From NCBI RefSeq assembly GCF_003201975.1, contig NZ_QJJQ01000021.1, positions 1-64,000 on the forward strand: 64,000 nt of DNA, in the 5' to 3' direction. Shown piece by piece: positions 1 through 8,218 of the stretch. The first letter of the stretch is position 1, and the number at the start of each line of letters is the position of its first letter. The position numbers were made by a program, and so were the translations under genes. A model generated the notes under the pieces. The model worked only from the letters and a program-made list of their open reading frames with translations, was not told the origin of the DNA and did not search any database. The stretch is from Pseudogracilibacillus auburnensis. GTDB lineage: Bacteria; Bacillota; Bacilli; Bacillales; Amphibacillaceae.

Positions 1-171
1 AGATGGTTTCCTTCCAGTCAGATTTGTTCTAAATGTGGAAACAAAGGTGACAAGAAAACGCTTGAGATCAGGCAGTGGACTTGCCCCGTTTGTCAAACAA
101 ATCACGACCGTGATATAAATGCGAGTAAAAACATTTTAAACGAAGGCTTACGATTACGCACATTAGCTTAA
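1..171 (+). pseudogene. tnpB: TnpB C-terminal end (IS200/IS605 family), cut by window edge
   Basis: An open frame enters from the left edge and stops at 171, giving 56 residues. It holds two CxxC pairs (CSKCG and CPVCQ) separated by a short basic stretch, then [12 protein letters not shown]. This is the zinc ribbon and RuvC-III aspartate region (the D of DRDINA) that ends TnpB/transposase-B proteins. TnpB is an RNA-guided nuclease carried by IS200/IS605 elements; it is not needed for transposition itself. Only the tail is visible, so I cannot say whether the gene is intact upstream of the window; the type is set to pseudogene only because it is partial here. The visible part has no frameshift. 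Confidence 0.85.
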
Positions 172-307
172 CCCTAAAAAAAAGAACCGTAGGAACTACG
201 GGGATAGCTTGGTAAATAAGAGAAATCTCTGATTTTGGTGTATGCCACTAAGAATCAAGTATGCTCTCTTCCCAAGAATCTCGTGACTTCAGTCATGAGA
301 GGTTCAA
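172..307 (+). mobile_element. Right end of IS200/IS605 element; candidate omega-RNA scaffold
   Basis: Downstream of tnpB is a non-coding stretch ending in an imperfect hairpin (CTCGTGACTTCAGTCATGAG, 279-298) followed by GGTTCAAG. Subterminal hairpins next to a TCAA-type cleavage tetranucleotide are the usual right end of this family; here TCAA is 304-307. In known systems the tnpB 3' end plus the right end encode the guide RNA scaffold, and the flank supplies the guide, which would begin about 308. The end position is inferred from the motif; the left end is outside the window. Confidence 0.6.
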
Positions 308-352
308 GAAGACCTCCCGGGTGAAATTAAACTTACAACTTATTTCATCTGT

Positions 353-1543
353 TCATTCACGATCGTTTTCGTATTCGTCTTCGTATTCCCAACTTCTCAT
401 CAAACCTTTATCGAACTCATTACTTTTTTTCATATATAAATATTTGGAGAATAATAGAGGATTAACGAAAGCCTGATGAAACGTCTCTTGATCGTAAGCT
501 TTCATAAGGGAGACTTTTGCTGATTTAGCATTCGGCTCAATAAACCATATATCTCCATCTTGATCAATCCCAAAATCGATTCCTATTTCTCCAAATGTCC
601 CATACACCTTTTCCAAGGATTCATAAATGGTAAAAAGAAATTGATGAACCTTTGTCATTAATTCCTTTAATACAATGTCAGGATAATACAGGAATTCTTT
701 TAATAATAATTCTATAGGATATGCTGATGAATGAATGGTAATAGGCGATTGGTTTTTTCCAATTCTTGCAGAAACTCCAATAATATTAATCTTACCTTCT
801 CCATCTCTCTGTAATTCTGCACGAAAATCAACTTTACTGTCATTGATCTTAATTAAATTGATCTCTTTCTGGATGATAAATTTCGTTTCACCAAAAAACT
901 TGAAAATTTCTGTAACTAAATCTTCCCAAGATTCTGCTTGACCTGTAATCGTTTTATTCACATAGTAACTATACTCGAATTCCCCTTTTGGCTTTTTCTG
1001 GATTCTGAAAATCCATCTCCCCCGTCCACCACGAACTCCTTTTAAATAAGCTTCATTATTCTGTTTTAAGAAATTTTTCAAATCGCTTACCTCTTGATAC
1101 AAAACCGAATATGGTAGATACTTACTAGTCTCATCTATTTGACTCAGATCTCGATAAACCTCCCATTTATCGAAGTAGGATTGGTAATTAACCTTCATTA
1201 CTTGATATTGATCAAGAATATCTTCAATATGTTCGATGATAAATTTGTTTGATCCTTCACCTGCTCGATGATAGAGAACGTCAGGTAAAGGGTAATAATC
1301 TTGTTTCCATTGGTTTGAACCTATATCAAAACTAGTACCAACAATCACATTCTGCTTAAAATCAAAATCTTTAATTGAGAAGAAAAATAGGGTAACACCT
1401 GCCTCAACACTTGCTTTAGCCAATTCTAAAAGTCTATTGTAGCTTTTGAATTTATAATTTTGGTTTTTTAGTCTTGTAATCAATGAATAATGAATAAATG
1501 TACCCACAATAGGACGTTTCAAAGGCACTATTAGTTCCGTCAT
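353..1543 (-). CDS. YheC/YheD family ATP-grasp protein (spore coat associated)
   Basis: A 396-residue protein with an N-terminal region (about 1-135) like YheC/YheD and an ATP-grasp domain behind it. The nucleotide-binding glycine-rich loop is KGVRGGRGRWIFR (about 168-180), and the C-terminal metal/ATP site is IGIDFGIDQDGDIWFIEPN (about 320-338), with the acidic residues and Asn expected of an ATP-grasp ligase. B. subtilis YheC and YheD are associated with the endospore coat; the ligation substrate is not known. The ATG start has GGAGG eight bases upstream. It is the largest of three related genes in a row, all on the minus strand, and likely the most complete. The C-terminus is strongly acidic (WEYEDEYENDRE). 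Confidence 0.85.
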   Translation of the reverse strand: MTELIVPLKRPIVGTFIHYSLITRLKNQNYKFKSYNRLLELAKASVEAGVTLFFFSIKDFDFKQNVIVGTSFDIGSNQWKQDYYPLPDVLYHRAGEGSNKFIIEHIEDILDQYQVMKVNYQSYFDKWEVYRDLSQIDETSKYLPYSVLYQEVSDLKNFLKQNNEAYLKGVRGGRGRWIFRIQKKPKGEFEYSYYVNKTITGQAESWEDLVTEIFKFFGETKFIIQKEINLIKINDSKVDFRAELQRDGEGKINIIGVSARIGKNQSPITIHSSAYPIELLLKEFLYYPDIVLKELMTKVHQFLFTIYESLEKVYGTFGEIGIDFGIDQDGDIWFIEPNAKSAKVSLMKAYDQETFHQAFVNPLLFSKYLYMKKSNEFDKGLMRSWEYEDEYENDRE

Positions 1544-1721
1544 TAATTCTGCCCTCCTTCAATACATACATAAGGTATGGTTTTTTAAAAAACAAAGAAA
1601 CGACATTCATCCATATATAGATAATCTGTTTCTGAATAGCCCAAATTAAAAGTTACTATCTTTACATAGAGCGGTTTTAACATTCTGTAAAATTCCGAAT
1701 TCGAACTCTAGACTAATTTTT

Positions 1722-2480
1722 TTACTTAGCTATTTCCCGTAGAAATTTAATTCTTTTATATAGAGTCTTGTCAGGAAGGAGATTGAAATTGCCTCTAATG
1801 AGGGGTTCATTGTTTACTTCATAAATCCAGACCTGCTTATCCTGATCCAGCCCAACATCAACAGCAAACTCCCAGTTTCTAGGATAGATAGGACTTACTA
1901 CTTTTACAGCTTGTAGAGTACAATCATGGAGTCTTTTTATCACTTGTGTTTGCTCCTCTTCATTATAATCAAGTAGTTGGGTAAATAATGTCTCTAACGG
2001 TGTTGGAGTTCCTCCTATGTGAGAAGTTGTGACAATATTTCCAGCTGCACCTACCCTGGCACAAATCCCACCGACTATCCACTCCCCATGTACACGAAGG
2101 GCATGACACCTCAGGTCAAAATATCGAGAATCCTTTGTCATACTATTTATTTCCTGTTGAACGATATAACGCCTACCCGAAGTTAACCTCCGTATTTCCG
2201 ACCATAATGGGGTTAAATGATTAAATTCTTGTTGATTCACTTCATTACTTGTACGAAGGAGATAGGAATTTGAGTCTGCTCGTTCAACTCTTATAATCCC
2301 CCTAGACTTTCTGCCTTGATCAGGCTTTATATACAACTTTTTATTTTTTTGAATCATATTCGAAAATGTCCTTTTAGAAAGGATTTCTGTGATGGGAAGG
2401 TAAATATTGGTTTCCGAATGACACTGAAGGACATAAGCGACCGTTGATTTACTTTTTACTTGATGCCTTCCAATTGGCAC
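1722..2480 (-). CDS. YheC/YheD family ATP-grasp protein, short form
   Basis: A 252-residue protein consisting almost only of the ATP-grasp part of the YheC/YheD family. The N-terminal nucleotide-binding segment is LYIKPDQGRKSRGIIRVER (about 49-67) and the C-terminal site is VDVGLDQDKQVWIYEVNNEP (about 207-226), where the usual acidic and Asn residues are kept. GTG is the best start because AGGTGA lies just upstream. It lacks the N-terminal domain of the neighbour at 353-1543. It lies 36 bases downstream of a similar gene (2516-3274), so the two are probably cotranscribed. A spore coat or spore envelope role is inferred from the family only. Confidence 0.8.
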   Translation of the reverse strand: MPIGRHQVKSKSTVAYVLQCHSETNIYLPITEILSKRTFSNMIQKNKKLYIKPDQGRKSRGIIRVERADSNSYLLRTSNEVNQQEFNHLTPLWSEIRRLTSGRRYIVQQEINSMTKDSRYFDLRCHALRVHGEWIVGGICARVGAAGNIVTTSHIGGTPTPLETLFTQLLDYNEEEQTQVIKRLHDCTLQAVKVVSPIYPRNWEFAVDVGLDQDKQVWIYEVNNEPLIRGNFNLLPDKTLYKRIKFLREIAK

Positions 2481-2515
2481 AAAATCACCTACTTATATCA
2501 TATTTTCCATTTAAA

Positions 2516-3274
2516 TCACGCACGTCTTTCGTTCTCGCGAATCCATTTTTTGGCATCTCTATATTTTTGATACGATATTTTATCAGTTACTTTTTCGAGG
2601 CCCTTACTGTCCGGATTGGTGTTCGCCTCGATAAACCATACCTTTCCTTGCTTATCGATTCCCATGTCTAAACCAATCTCTAGTAACGGAAAACATGACC
2701 CCAAAACATGTACAATTTGATGGGATAGATCGGTCAATTCTCGGAGTGTATTTAGTGGATTCAATTTTTGATCGTTCTTTTGCAAAACTTCTTCCAAATG
2801 CAAATCAAAATTTCCCCTTGATGCATTAGTGACTACGGCATCTTTCTGCTTCGCCACAATGCTGGACATGAGAGTAAGCCGCCAGCAATTCCTTACCTTT
2901 TGCATAACCACCCGAATATGAAAAGGGCCTTCGTTTAAAGTAGCTAAGTCTATTCCTTGCTGTACAAGATATTCCCTCCGAGTACTAAATCGACCAGTTA
3001 AATCTCTTACAACATCGGGGAAAGGGACTAGCTTAGTAGTTTCTTCATAAGATAGCTCATATTCAGAGTTGCTGATCCGCTTGACCCGGCTAATCCCCGA
3101 ACCTTTTCTACCTATATTTGGTTTGATGTAAACTTGAGGGTAAGATTGCACCATTCTCCTAAGACTCTCCGTAGAATACCAATGGGTTTCCGGGACATGA
3201 CGAGAGAGATTTGGATCCTGCATCAAAGGTATCGTTTTTTTCATCTTGCTTCTAACAATTTTATGCACTTGCAA
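2516..3274 (-). CDS. YheC/YheD family ATP-grasp protein, short form
   Basis: A 252-residue paralogue of the gene at 1722-2480, of equal length but clearly diverged. It has VYIKPNIGRKGSGISRVKR (about 48-66) as the ATP-binding segment and IGLDMGIDKQGKVWFIEANT (about 202-221) as the ATP-grasp active-site segment. The start is TTG: AAGGAGG lies eight bases upstream of it, while the next in-frame ATG has no such site. As first gene of the minus-strand row it probably carries the promoter. The family is endospore-associated; the substrate is unknown. Confidence 0.8.
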   Translation of the reverse strand: MQVHKIVRSKMKKTIPLMQDPNLSRHVPETHWYSTESLRRMVQSYPQVYIKPNIGRKGSGISRVKRISNSEYELSYEETTKLVPFPDVVRDLTGRFSTRREYLVQQGIDLATLNEGPFHIRVVMQKVRNCWRLTLMSSIVAKQKDAVVTNASRGNFDLHLEEVLQKNDQKLNPLNTLRELTDLSHQIVHVLGSCFPLLEIGLDMGIDKQGKVWFIEANTNPDSKGLEKVTDKISYQKYRDAKKWIRENERRA

Positions 3275-3411
3275 TTTTTTAACCTCCTTGTATTAACTAC
3301 ATTAGATTTTATGCATCAACCATTAAAATGAAGCGGCTATAGAACAAACCAAGCTTATTTTAAAGGGGAGGTCGTATTCCCGCACCGAAAGGAACTGTTC
3401 GCAATAAACAA

Positions 3412-3921
3412 AAGCTGGAATTCAAGCACAATTTAATTGGAAAGAAAGCATCTTATTTGAAACGAATGATGGCGAGAAAATCGAAGTGAATGTGGCGGTG
3501 CTGGTGTTATTGTATTCGCGATTTCGGCTATTCCATTTAAGTTTAAAGAAATCGCAGGACATGGTATTTTCGTTCCTTACTGAAGCTTTTGAAAGGATTG
3601 GCGGTGTCCTACATGAAATTGTCACAGACAATATGAAAACGGTCATGGATAAGCCACGAACAGAGTATAGCTCAGGGAAAGTGAATGGGAAGTTCGCGGC
3701 ATTCGCAAAAGATTTTGGTTTCGAAGTACGTCCGTATATCGCAGGACGCCCACGTACAAAAGGAAAAATGGAGACACATAGAAATTTTTAGATGAAATCC
3801 ATGCTTATCAAGGTAAGTTGACCTTAGAAGAACTACATGTATTTATTGGGCGTTTAGCGAATCGATTAAATCAATCATTCCATCAAGTTACGGGAAAAAT
3901 TCCTGTATTCGCCTTAGAAAA
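3412..3921 (+). pseudogene. istA: Decayed IS21-type transposase (IstA) fragment
   Basis: Residues from QAQFNWKES (about 3423) through VLHEIVTDNMKTVM to AGRPRTKGKMET match the DDE integrase core of IS21 IstA transposases. At about 3782-3792 the frame breaks: a T run is one base out, so the continuation KFLDEIHAYQGKLTLEELHV and TGKIPVFALEK lies in another frame. The N-terminal DNA-binding part is missing and no istB follows. The region dissolves into an AAAAG microsatellite at about 3917-3938. This is a dead insertion sequence remnant. Confidence 0.85.
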
Positions 3922-4152
3922 GAAAAGAAAAGAAAAGAGCTCCCTTCTTCCATTCTATTACTTTTCCATAAAGTTTTTTGTACAATTTTTCTAATGATCA
4001 CACTCATTTGGTTTACTGTTACTTATGATATAGTTCTCCGTGTTGGAGCTAAATGGGGTTTTTATAAACTAATGATTTGTATATACAGTTAAAAGCAAAA
4101 AGTGCGCATCCATGTTTTAGAAATACGCCCGTTTGTTGTTGGAAGTCATAAA

Positions 4153-4177
4153 GGCAGTCCCTGCTGTAAGGACTGCC
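4153..4177. terminator. Perfect 8-bp stem hairpin, no clear T tail
   Basis: GGCAGTCC and GGACTGCC form a perfect inverted repeat with a nine-base loop. Neither strand has a good T run after it, and no intact gene ends nearby. It may be a relic of a terminator left by the decayed transposase region. Confidence 0.3.
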
Positions 4178-4449
4178 CCCTTCCCAAAATTTTAATCAAT
4201 AACCTCCCATGTTTTTAATGCCATAAATTGGGGAAAATAATCTAGAATATCGACTTCTTGCTGTCCCTTTTAGATTTATTTTTTCTGAAATAAATTTATC
4301 TTACTTTCCATTTCGTTACCAATTAAAGTTCCAATCTGTATTGTCATACCCTAAAATCACACCTTCATTTCACTACTTTCGAACACTAGTATTTCCACCT
4401 TTTTCTTGCACCAGTCCTGTGTTTTCTTTCGACATAATCTAGCTACCGC

Positions 4450-4776
4450 TAGTTTACTTACATAAGCGCAACATCACCTCTGCCCTCGCCTAACGGCTTG
4501 TCAATCGGTGTGTTTTCTTTAGAGAATGCCAAATTTTCTACGCTTGTTTTTTAGGTATACACGTATATAAAAGCATACCCTATGTTCCCCTAGAGCTGCA
4601 TCATCTTCGCGAACACAATGTTCTAGTAATGGCGTTGCCACAAGACTTTTCGATGGGACGAGCATTTAGCGGAGTCCCAAGGCTTTTCGATGGGACGAGT
4701 AATCGAAAGAAGCAGGACGAGGCGTTTTTAGCTAGTGGGACTTCTTGTTTTTTTATCGACTTTTTTGAACACGCAC
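4450..4776 (+). repeat. Degraded MITE-like repeat with GC-rich modules (copy A)
   Basis: The right end CTTTTTTGAACACGCAC (4760-4776) matches the right terminus of the dispersed element described at 6198-6576. Internal segments also match other copies: the AAGCTTG-like region, the ACGTATGTAAAAGCATAC-like region, and two GGGACGAG/CGTCCCA-type modules. I could not find the left terminus, so this copy looks truncated. The DNA from 3922 to 4450 contains no gene I can support. Confidence 0.6.
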
Positions 4777-4805
4777 AAATAATTAATAATTTTTAATAAT
4801 AAGGC

Positions 4806-4833
4806 TTGATTAATATGAAAAGTTGCATATAAT
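4806..4833 (+). promoter_or_regulatory. Sigma-A type promoter for the M20 amidohydrolase gene
   Basis: TTGATT (4806-4811) and TATAAT (4828-4833) are separated by 16 bases, about 50 bases before the start codon at 4887. Confidence 0.55.
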
Positions 4834-4886
4834 ATTAATTAACGAAATTGTCGTTTATTATACGTTAATAGAGAAAGGAAATTTTA

Positions 4887-6086
4887 ATGAGTCATTTAAT
4901 TTCTACAAAAGCGTTTGAAAGCACTTACGAACAAATGATAAATTGGCGGCGGTATATGCATCAATATCCAGAGCTGTCATTTAAAGAATATAAAACAGCT
5001 GAGTATATTAGCGATCAATTGAACGAGTTAGGTAATGTCGAAGTTTCCCACCCAACAAAAACGAGTGTGATGGGACGTTTAAAAGGTGGAAAAGGATCTG
5101 GAAAAACGATAGCTATTCGAGCAGACATTGATGCTTTACCAATTAAAGAGGAAACGAATCTTCCTTTTGCTTCGAAAGTAGATGGAGTAATGCACGCGTG
5201 TGGGCATGACGGCCATGCGGCAATATTACTCGGGACAGCAAAAGTATTATCAGAATTACAAGAAGAATTACGTGGTGAATTTGTATTTTTATTTCAACAT
5301 GCAGAAGAGGTCCCACCAGGCGGTGCAAAAGAAATGGTCGAAGCAGGGGTTTTAGACGGTGTTGATTACATTCTTGGTCTTCATTTATGGTCAACTGTCC
5401 CCCTTGGCGAAATCCAAATAACGGAGGGACCAATATCTGCCGCTTCTGATATTTTTGATATTACGATAGAAGGTAAATCAGGACATGCGTCACAACCTGA
5501 GGCAGCGGTAGATGCATTGGCGATTGGCTCACAAATCATAACGAACTTACAACATATCGCATCAAGGGTTATCGGACCACTGGATAGTGGTGTTGTGTCG
5601 GTAACAAGGTTTCATAGTGGGGATGCTTATAATGTCATTCCAGATAAAGCATATCTTGGTGGTTCAGTTCGCGCTTTAACAAATGATATCCGTGAACGAA
5701 TGAAGCAAAATATAGAACAAATTTGTACGAACGTTGCAACTGCTCATCATGCAAAAGCGACTCTTTCTTATGAATATGGGTATGATCCTGTCATAAATGA
5801 TAAAGAATTAACTGAAAGTATTTTTGAAAATGCGCAACATCAATTCAAAGATGACGAGCGTATCAAAGTCATACAATCATTACCAATGCTAGGTGGAGAA
5901 GATTTTTCAGCATTTAGTAATGTTGTACCAGGCTGTTATGTTGGTATTGGAGCAATGAAAAGTAAAAATGGGATCGTTTTCCCACATCACCATCCACAAT
6001 TTGATATTAGTGAGGAGGCGCTATTGATTGCTTTAAAATATTATGTTCTAACAGCACTTCATGTAACAGGAAATGCTCGAAATTGA
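4887..6086 (+). CDS. M20 family metal-dependent amidohydrolase
   Basis: A 399-residue cytoplasmic hydrolase of the M20D/amidohydrolase group (hippurate, N-acyl-amino-acid or aminoacyl-conjugate hydrolases). Diagnostic motifs are RADIDALP (78-85), MHACGHDGH (102-110, with Cys105 and His107 as likely metal ligands), QHAEE (137-141, catalytic Glu and metal ligand), GLHLWS (164-169), the dimerisation domain about 190-300, and the late His of FPHHHPQFD. AAAGGA sits before the ATG. A YfcC-type permease follows after a repeat-filled 536-base gap, and then a regulator, suggesting uptake and hydrolysis of an amide-linked compound. The exact substrate cannot be read from the sequence. Confidence 0.88.
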   Translation: MSHLISTKAFESTYEQMINWRRYMHQYPELSFKEYKTAEYISDQLNELGNVEVSHPTKTSVMGRLKGGKGSGKTIAIRADIDALPIKEETNLPFASKVDGVMHACGHDGHAAILLGTAKVLSELQEELRGEFVFLFQHAEEVPPGGAKEMVEAGVLDGVDYILGLHLWSTVPLGEIQITEGPISAASDIFDITIEGKSGHASQPEAAVDALAIGSQIITNLQHIASRVIGPLDSGVVSVTRFHSGDAYNVIPDKAYLGGSVRALTNDIRERMKQNIEQICTNVATAHHAKATLSYEYGYDPVINDKELTESIFENAQHQFKDDERIKVIQSLPMLGGEDFSAFSNVVPGCYVGIGAMKSKNGIVFPHHHPQFDISEEALLIALKYYVLTALHVTGNARN

Positions 6087-6197
6087 GGAGGGACTTACCT
6101 ACAAAATCTTTTAAGAAACAGGATACTAAAATTGGATTAATTTATTGGTAATAAGTTAACTTGTCGCTTTATTTGCAATTATTTTTAAATAGTATAG

Positions 6198-6576
6198 AGA
6201 TTGTTCAAAAAGTCCAACAAAAATGACACATCGAATTTCTGCGTTGGCAGGTTAGAAAGGATAAATCCTTTCTTACTGCTCACTGGCCAAAGGCGCGCCG
6301 TCCTGGGACTCCGCTAAGTGCTCGTCCCACCGAAAAGCATTGGGACTCCGCTAAATGCTCGTCCCATCGAAAAGCCTGGTGGCAACGCCAGTACTAGCAC
6401 GTCCTGTGCGTCGTAAGTGCAACTAGTGCATTCGCAGTAAAGGCGTATCGAATGCAAAGTTTTCTAAGCTTGCTTTTTTAGGTACTACGTATGTAAAAGC
6501 ATACGCTCTGTTCCTTGGGAGCTACGCCGCCTTGAACTTCTCAGGTCTTCTTTTAACGACCTTTTGGAACACGCAC
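6198..6576 (+). repeat. MITE-like element copy B (about 380 bp)
   Basis: The left end is GAGATTGTTCAAAAAGTCC and the right end CCTTTTGGAACACGCA, an imperfect inverted pair of the family terminal repeat TGTTCAAAAAG/CTTTTTGAACA. The flanks AGTATA and CTTATA are similar but not identical. Compared with copy C it carries an extra block of about 130 bases made of GGGACTCCGCTAAGTGCTCG-type and CACGTCCTGTG-type modules. It fills the gap between the hydrolase and permease genes, which contains no gene. Confidence 0.7.
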
Positions 6577-6622
6577 TTATAGTGATAAAGTCGAAAACTA
6601 AAAAACATAGAGGTGAAGTTTT

Positions 6623-8056
6623 ATGAAAGAGAATGAAACAAACAAAACGGGAACTAAAGAACAAGAAGCTAAAGAGAAGAAATCTTGGATGCCACACATT
6701 TTCGCTGTCTTATTTTTCATTATTATCATAGCCTCCCTTGCGAGTTATATTATACCTGCAGGGGAATTCGAGCGTGTGACGATGGAAGACGGTAGGGAGA
6801 TTATTGACCCTGGTACTTTCGAGATTGTTGAACGTACACCTGTTGGAATATTTGACTTTATGTTCGCCATTCCGACTGGATTTATTGAAACAGCAGAAAT
6901 TGTTTTCGGGATTTTAATGATTGGTGGTATGTTCGCGGTAATTGAACGAACTGGAATTATTAGTCTCGGTGTTGGAAAACTAGCAAATACATTTTCCAAT
7001 AGAGGACTATGGGTGATTCCAATATTGATGATACCTTTTGCAATTATTACTACATTTACCGGTCAAATTGAATTATCTTTAGTTTATTTACCAGCAATTT
7101 TACCATTAATGCTGCGACTTGGTTTTGACAAAGTAACAGCAGCAGGGGCAGTGCTAATATCAACAATTGCTGGATTTGCGGTTGCGCTGACAGCTCCTGC
7201 AAACTTAGGGGTTTCTCAGTCAATATCTCAACTTCCGCTATATTCCGGAATGGGTTACCGAATTGTCATTCTTACGATCATTCTCTTAACAGGGATTTTA
7301 TTTGTTGTACGCTATGCTAAAAAAGTACGCAGTAACCCTGAGTTAAGTATTACTTATGGTGATAATGATTCAGTACAGAATGAAGCAATGGGAGACACTA
7401 ACGGACAGAAAGCAACGACTAGACAAAAACTTGCTTCTCTTGTTGTATTAATTGCATTTGGAGTGTTACTTTGGGGTTTGCTCCAACATGGCTGGTACTT
7501 CCGCGAACTATCTGGTTTATACATTATGACCGGAATTATCGTTGGTGTTGTCGGGGGTCTTGGAATTTCTCAAATTTCAGAGTCATTTGTGCAAGGTTTT
7601 AAAAATATTTTACTAGGTGCCATGGTTGTCGGTATTGCACGAGGTGTTGCAGTTGTGCTAAGCGATGGAAACATTATGGATACGATCATTTATGCAGCTG
7701 GAAATTTAGTAGAAGCAATGCCAAGCGGTGTTACTGCAACAATTATGTTAATCGTCCAAGCTTTACTCAACTTCCTGATTCCGTCTGGAAGTGGACAAGC
7801 AATGGTTACCATGCCGATTATGTCCGGACTTGCTGACTTGTCAGGTGTAACTAGGCAAACGGCGGTACTTGCATTCTTATTTGGGGATGGATTTTCGAAC
7901 ATATTTTACCCAACATCCGGTTACTTTATGGCGGCATTAGCAATTGCAGGCATCAAATGGGAGAAATGGATAAAATTCATCTGGCCTCTACTTCTTATAT
8001 GGTATGGCCTTGCTATTGTATTCCTGTTTATCGCTCAGTTTATGAACTACTCTTAA
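6623..8056 (+). CDS. YfcC family membrane permease
   Basis: A 477-residue integral membrane protein. After a charged, lysine-rich cytoplasmic N-terminus of about 25 residues there are about 12 hydrophobic helices, with two symmetric halves typical of the YfcC/DcuC-like (ion transporter superfamily) carriers. FTGQIELSLVYLPAILPLML and FLIPSGSGQAMVTMPIMSGL are the hairpin-containing segments of the two halves; the second resembles the substrate-binding loop of C4-dicarboxylate and basic amino acid carriers. AGAGGTGAAG precedes the ATG. Its neighbours suggest import of an N-acyl or peptide-like substrate for the M20 hydrolase. The family's substrates are poorly defined. Confidence 0.82.
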   Translation: MKENETNKTGTKEQEAKEKKSWMPHIFAVLFFIIIIASLASYIIPAGEFERVTMEDGREIIDPGTFEIVERTPVGIFDFMFAIPTGFIETAEIVFGILMIGGMFAVIERTGIISLGVGKLANTFSNRGLWVIPILMIPFAIITTFTGQIELSLVYLPAILPLMLRLGFDKVTAAGAVLISTIAGFAVALTAPANLGVSQSISQLPLYSGMGYRIVILTIILLTGILFVVRYAKKVRSNPELSITYGDNDSVQNEAMGDTNGQKATTRQKLASLVVLIAFGVLLWGLLQHGWYFRELSGLYIMTGIIVGVVGGLGISQISESFVQGFKNILLGAMVVGIARGVAVVLSDGNIMDTIIYAAGNLVEAMPSGVTATIMLIVQALLNFLIPSGSGQAMVTMPIMSGLADLSGVTRQTAVLAFLFGDGFSNIFYPTSGYFMAALAIAGIKWEKWIKFIWPLLLIWYGLAIVFLFIAQFMNYS

Positions 8057-8101
8057 GGGATTGTTATCGTCACTATTTAAACTAGATAATGAACAAGCTT
8101 G

Positions 8102-8135
8102 CCCGAATGATAGGAAAAAACATCTATTATTCGGG
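8102..8135 (+). terminator. Hairpin terminator after the permease gene
   Basis: CCCGAATGATAG and CTATTATTCGGG form a 12-bp stem with one mismatch and a 10-base loop, followed by a T/A-rich tail without a clean T run. It lies between the permease and regulator genes. Confidence 0.5.
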
Positions 8136-8218
8136 TATTATTATCTCGTATACTTTATTCCTGTTAGTCAAATCACTTTGTTATAATAGTAAAGAACGAT
8201 TAAAATGGGGGTAATATC

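Noticed and set aside
5143-5433. Minus-strand open frame of 96 codons inside the M20 hydrolase
   Set aside because: It is antisense to a well-conserved gene, has no ribosome binding site and its His/Leu-rich sequence is typical of a shadow frame.
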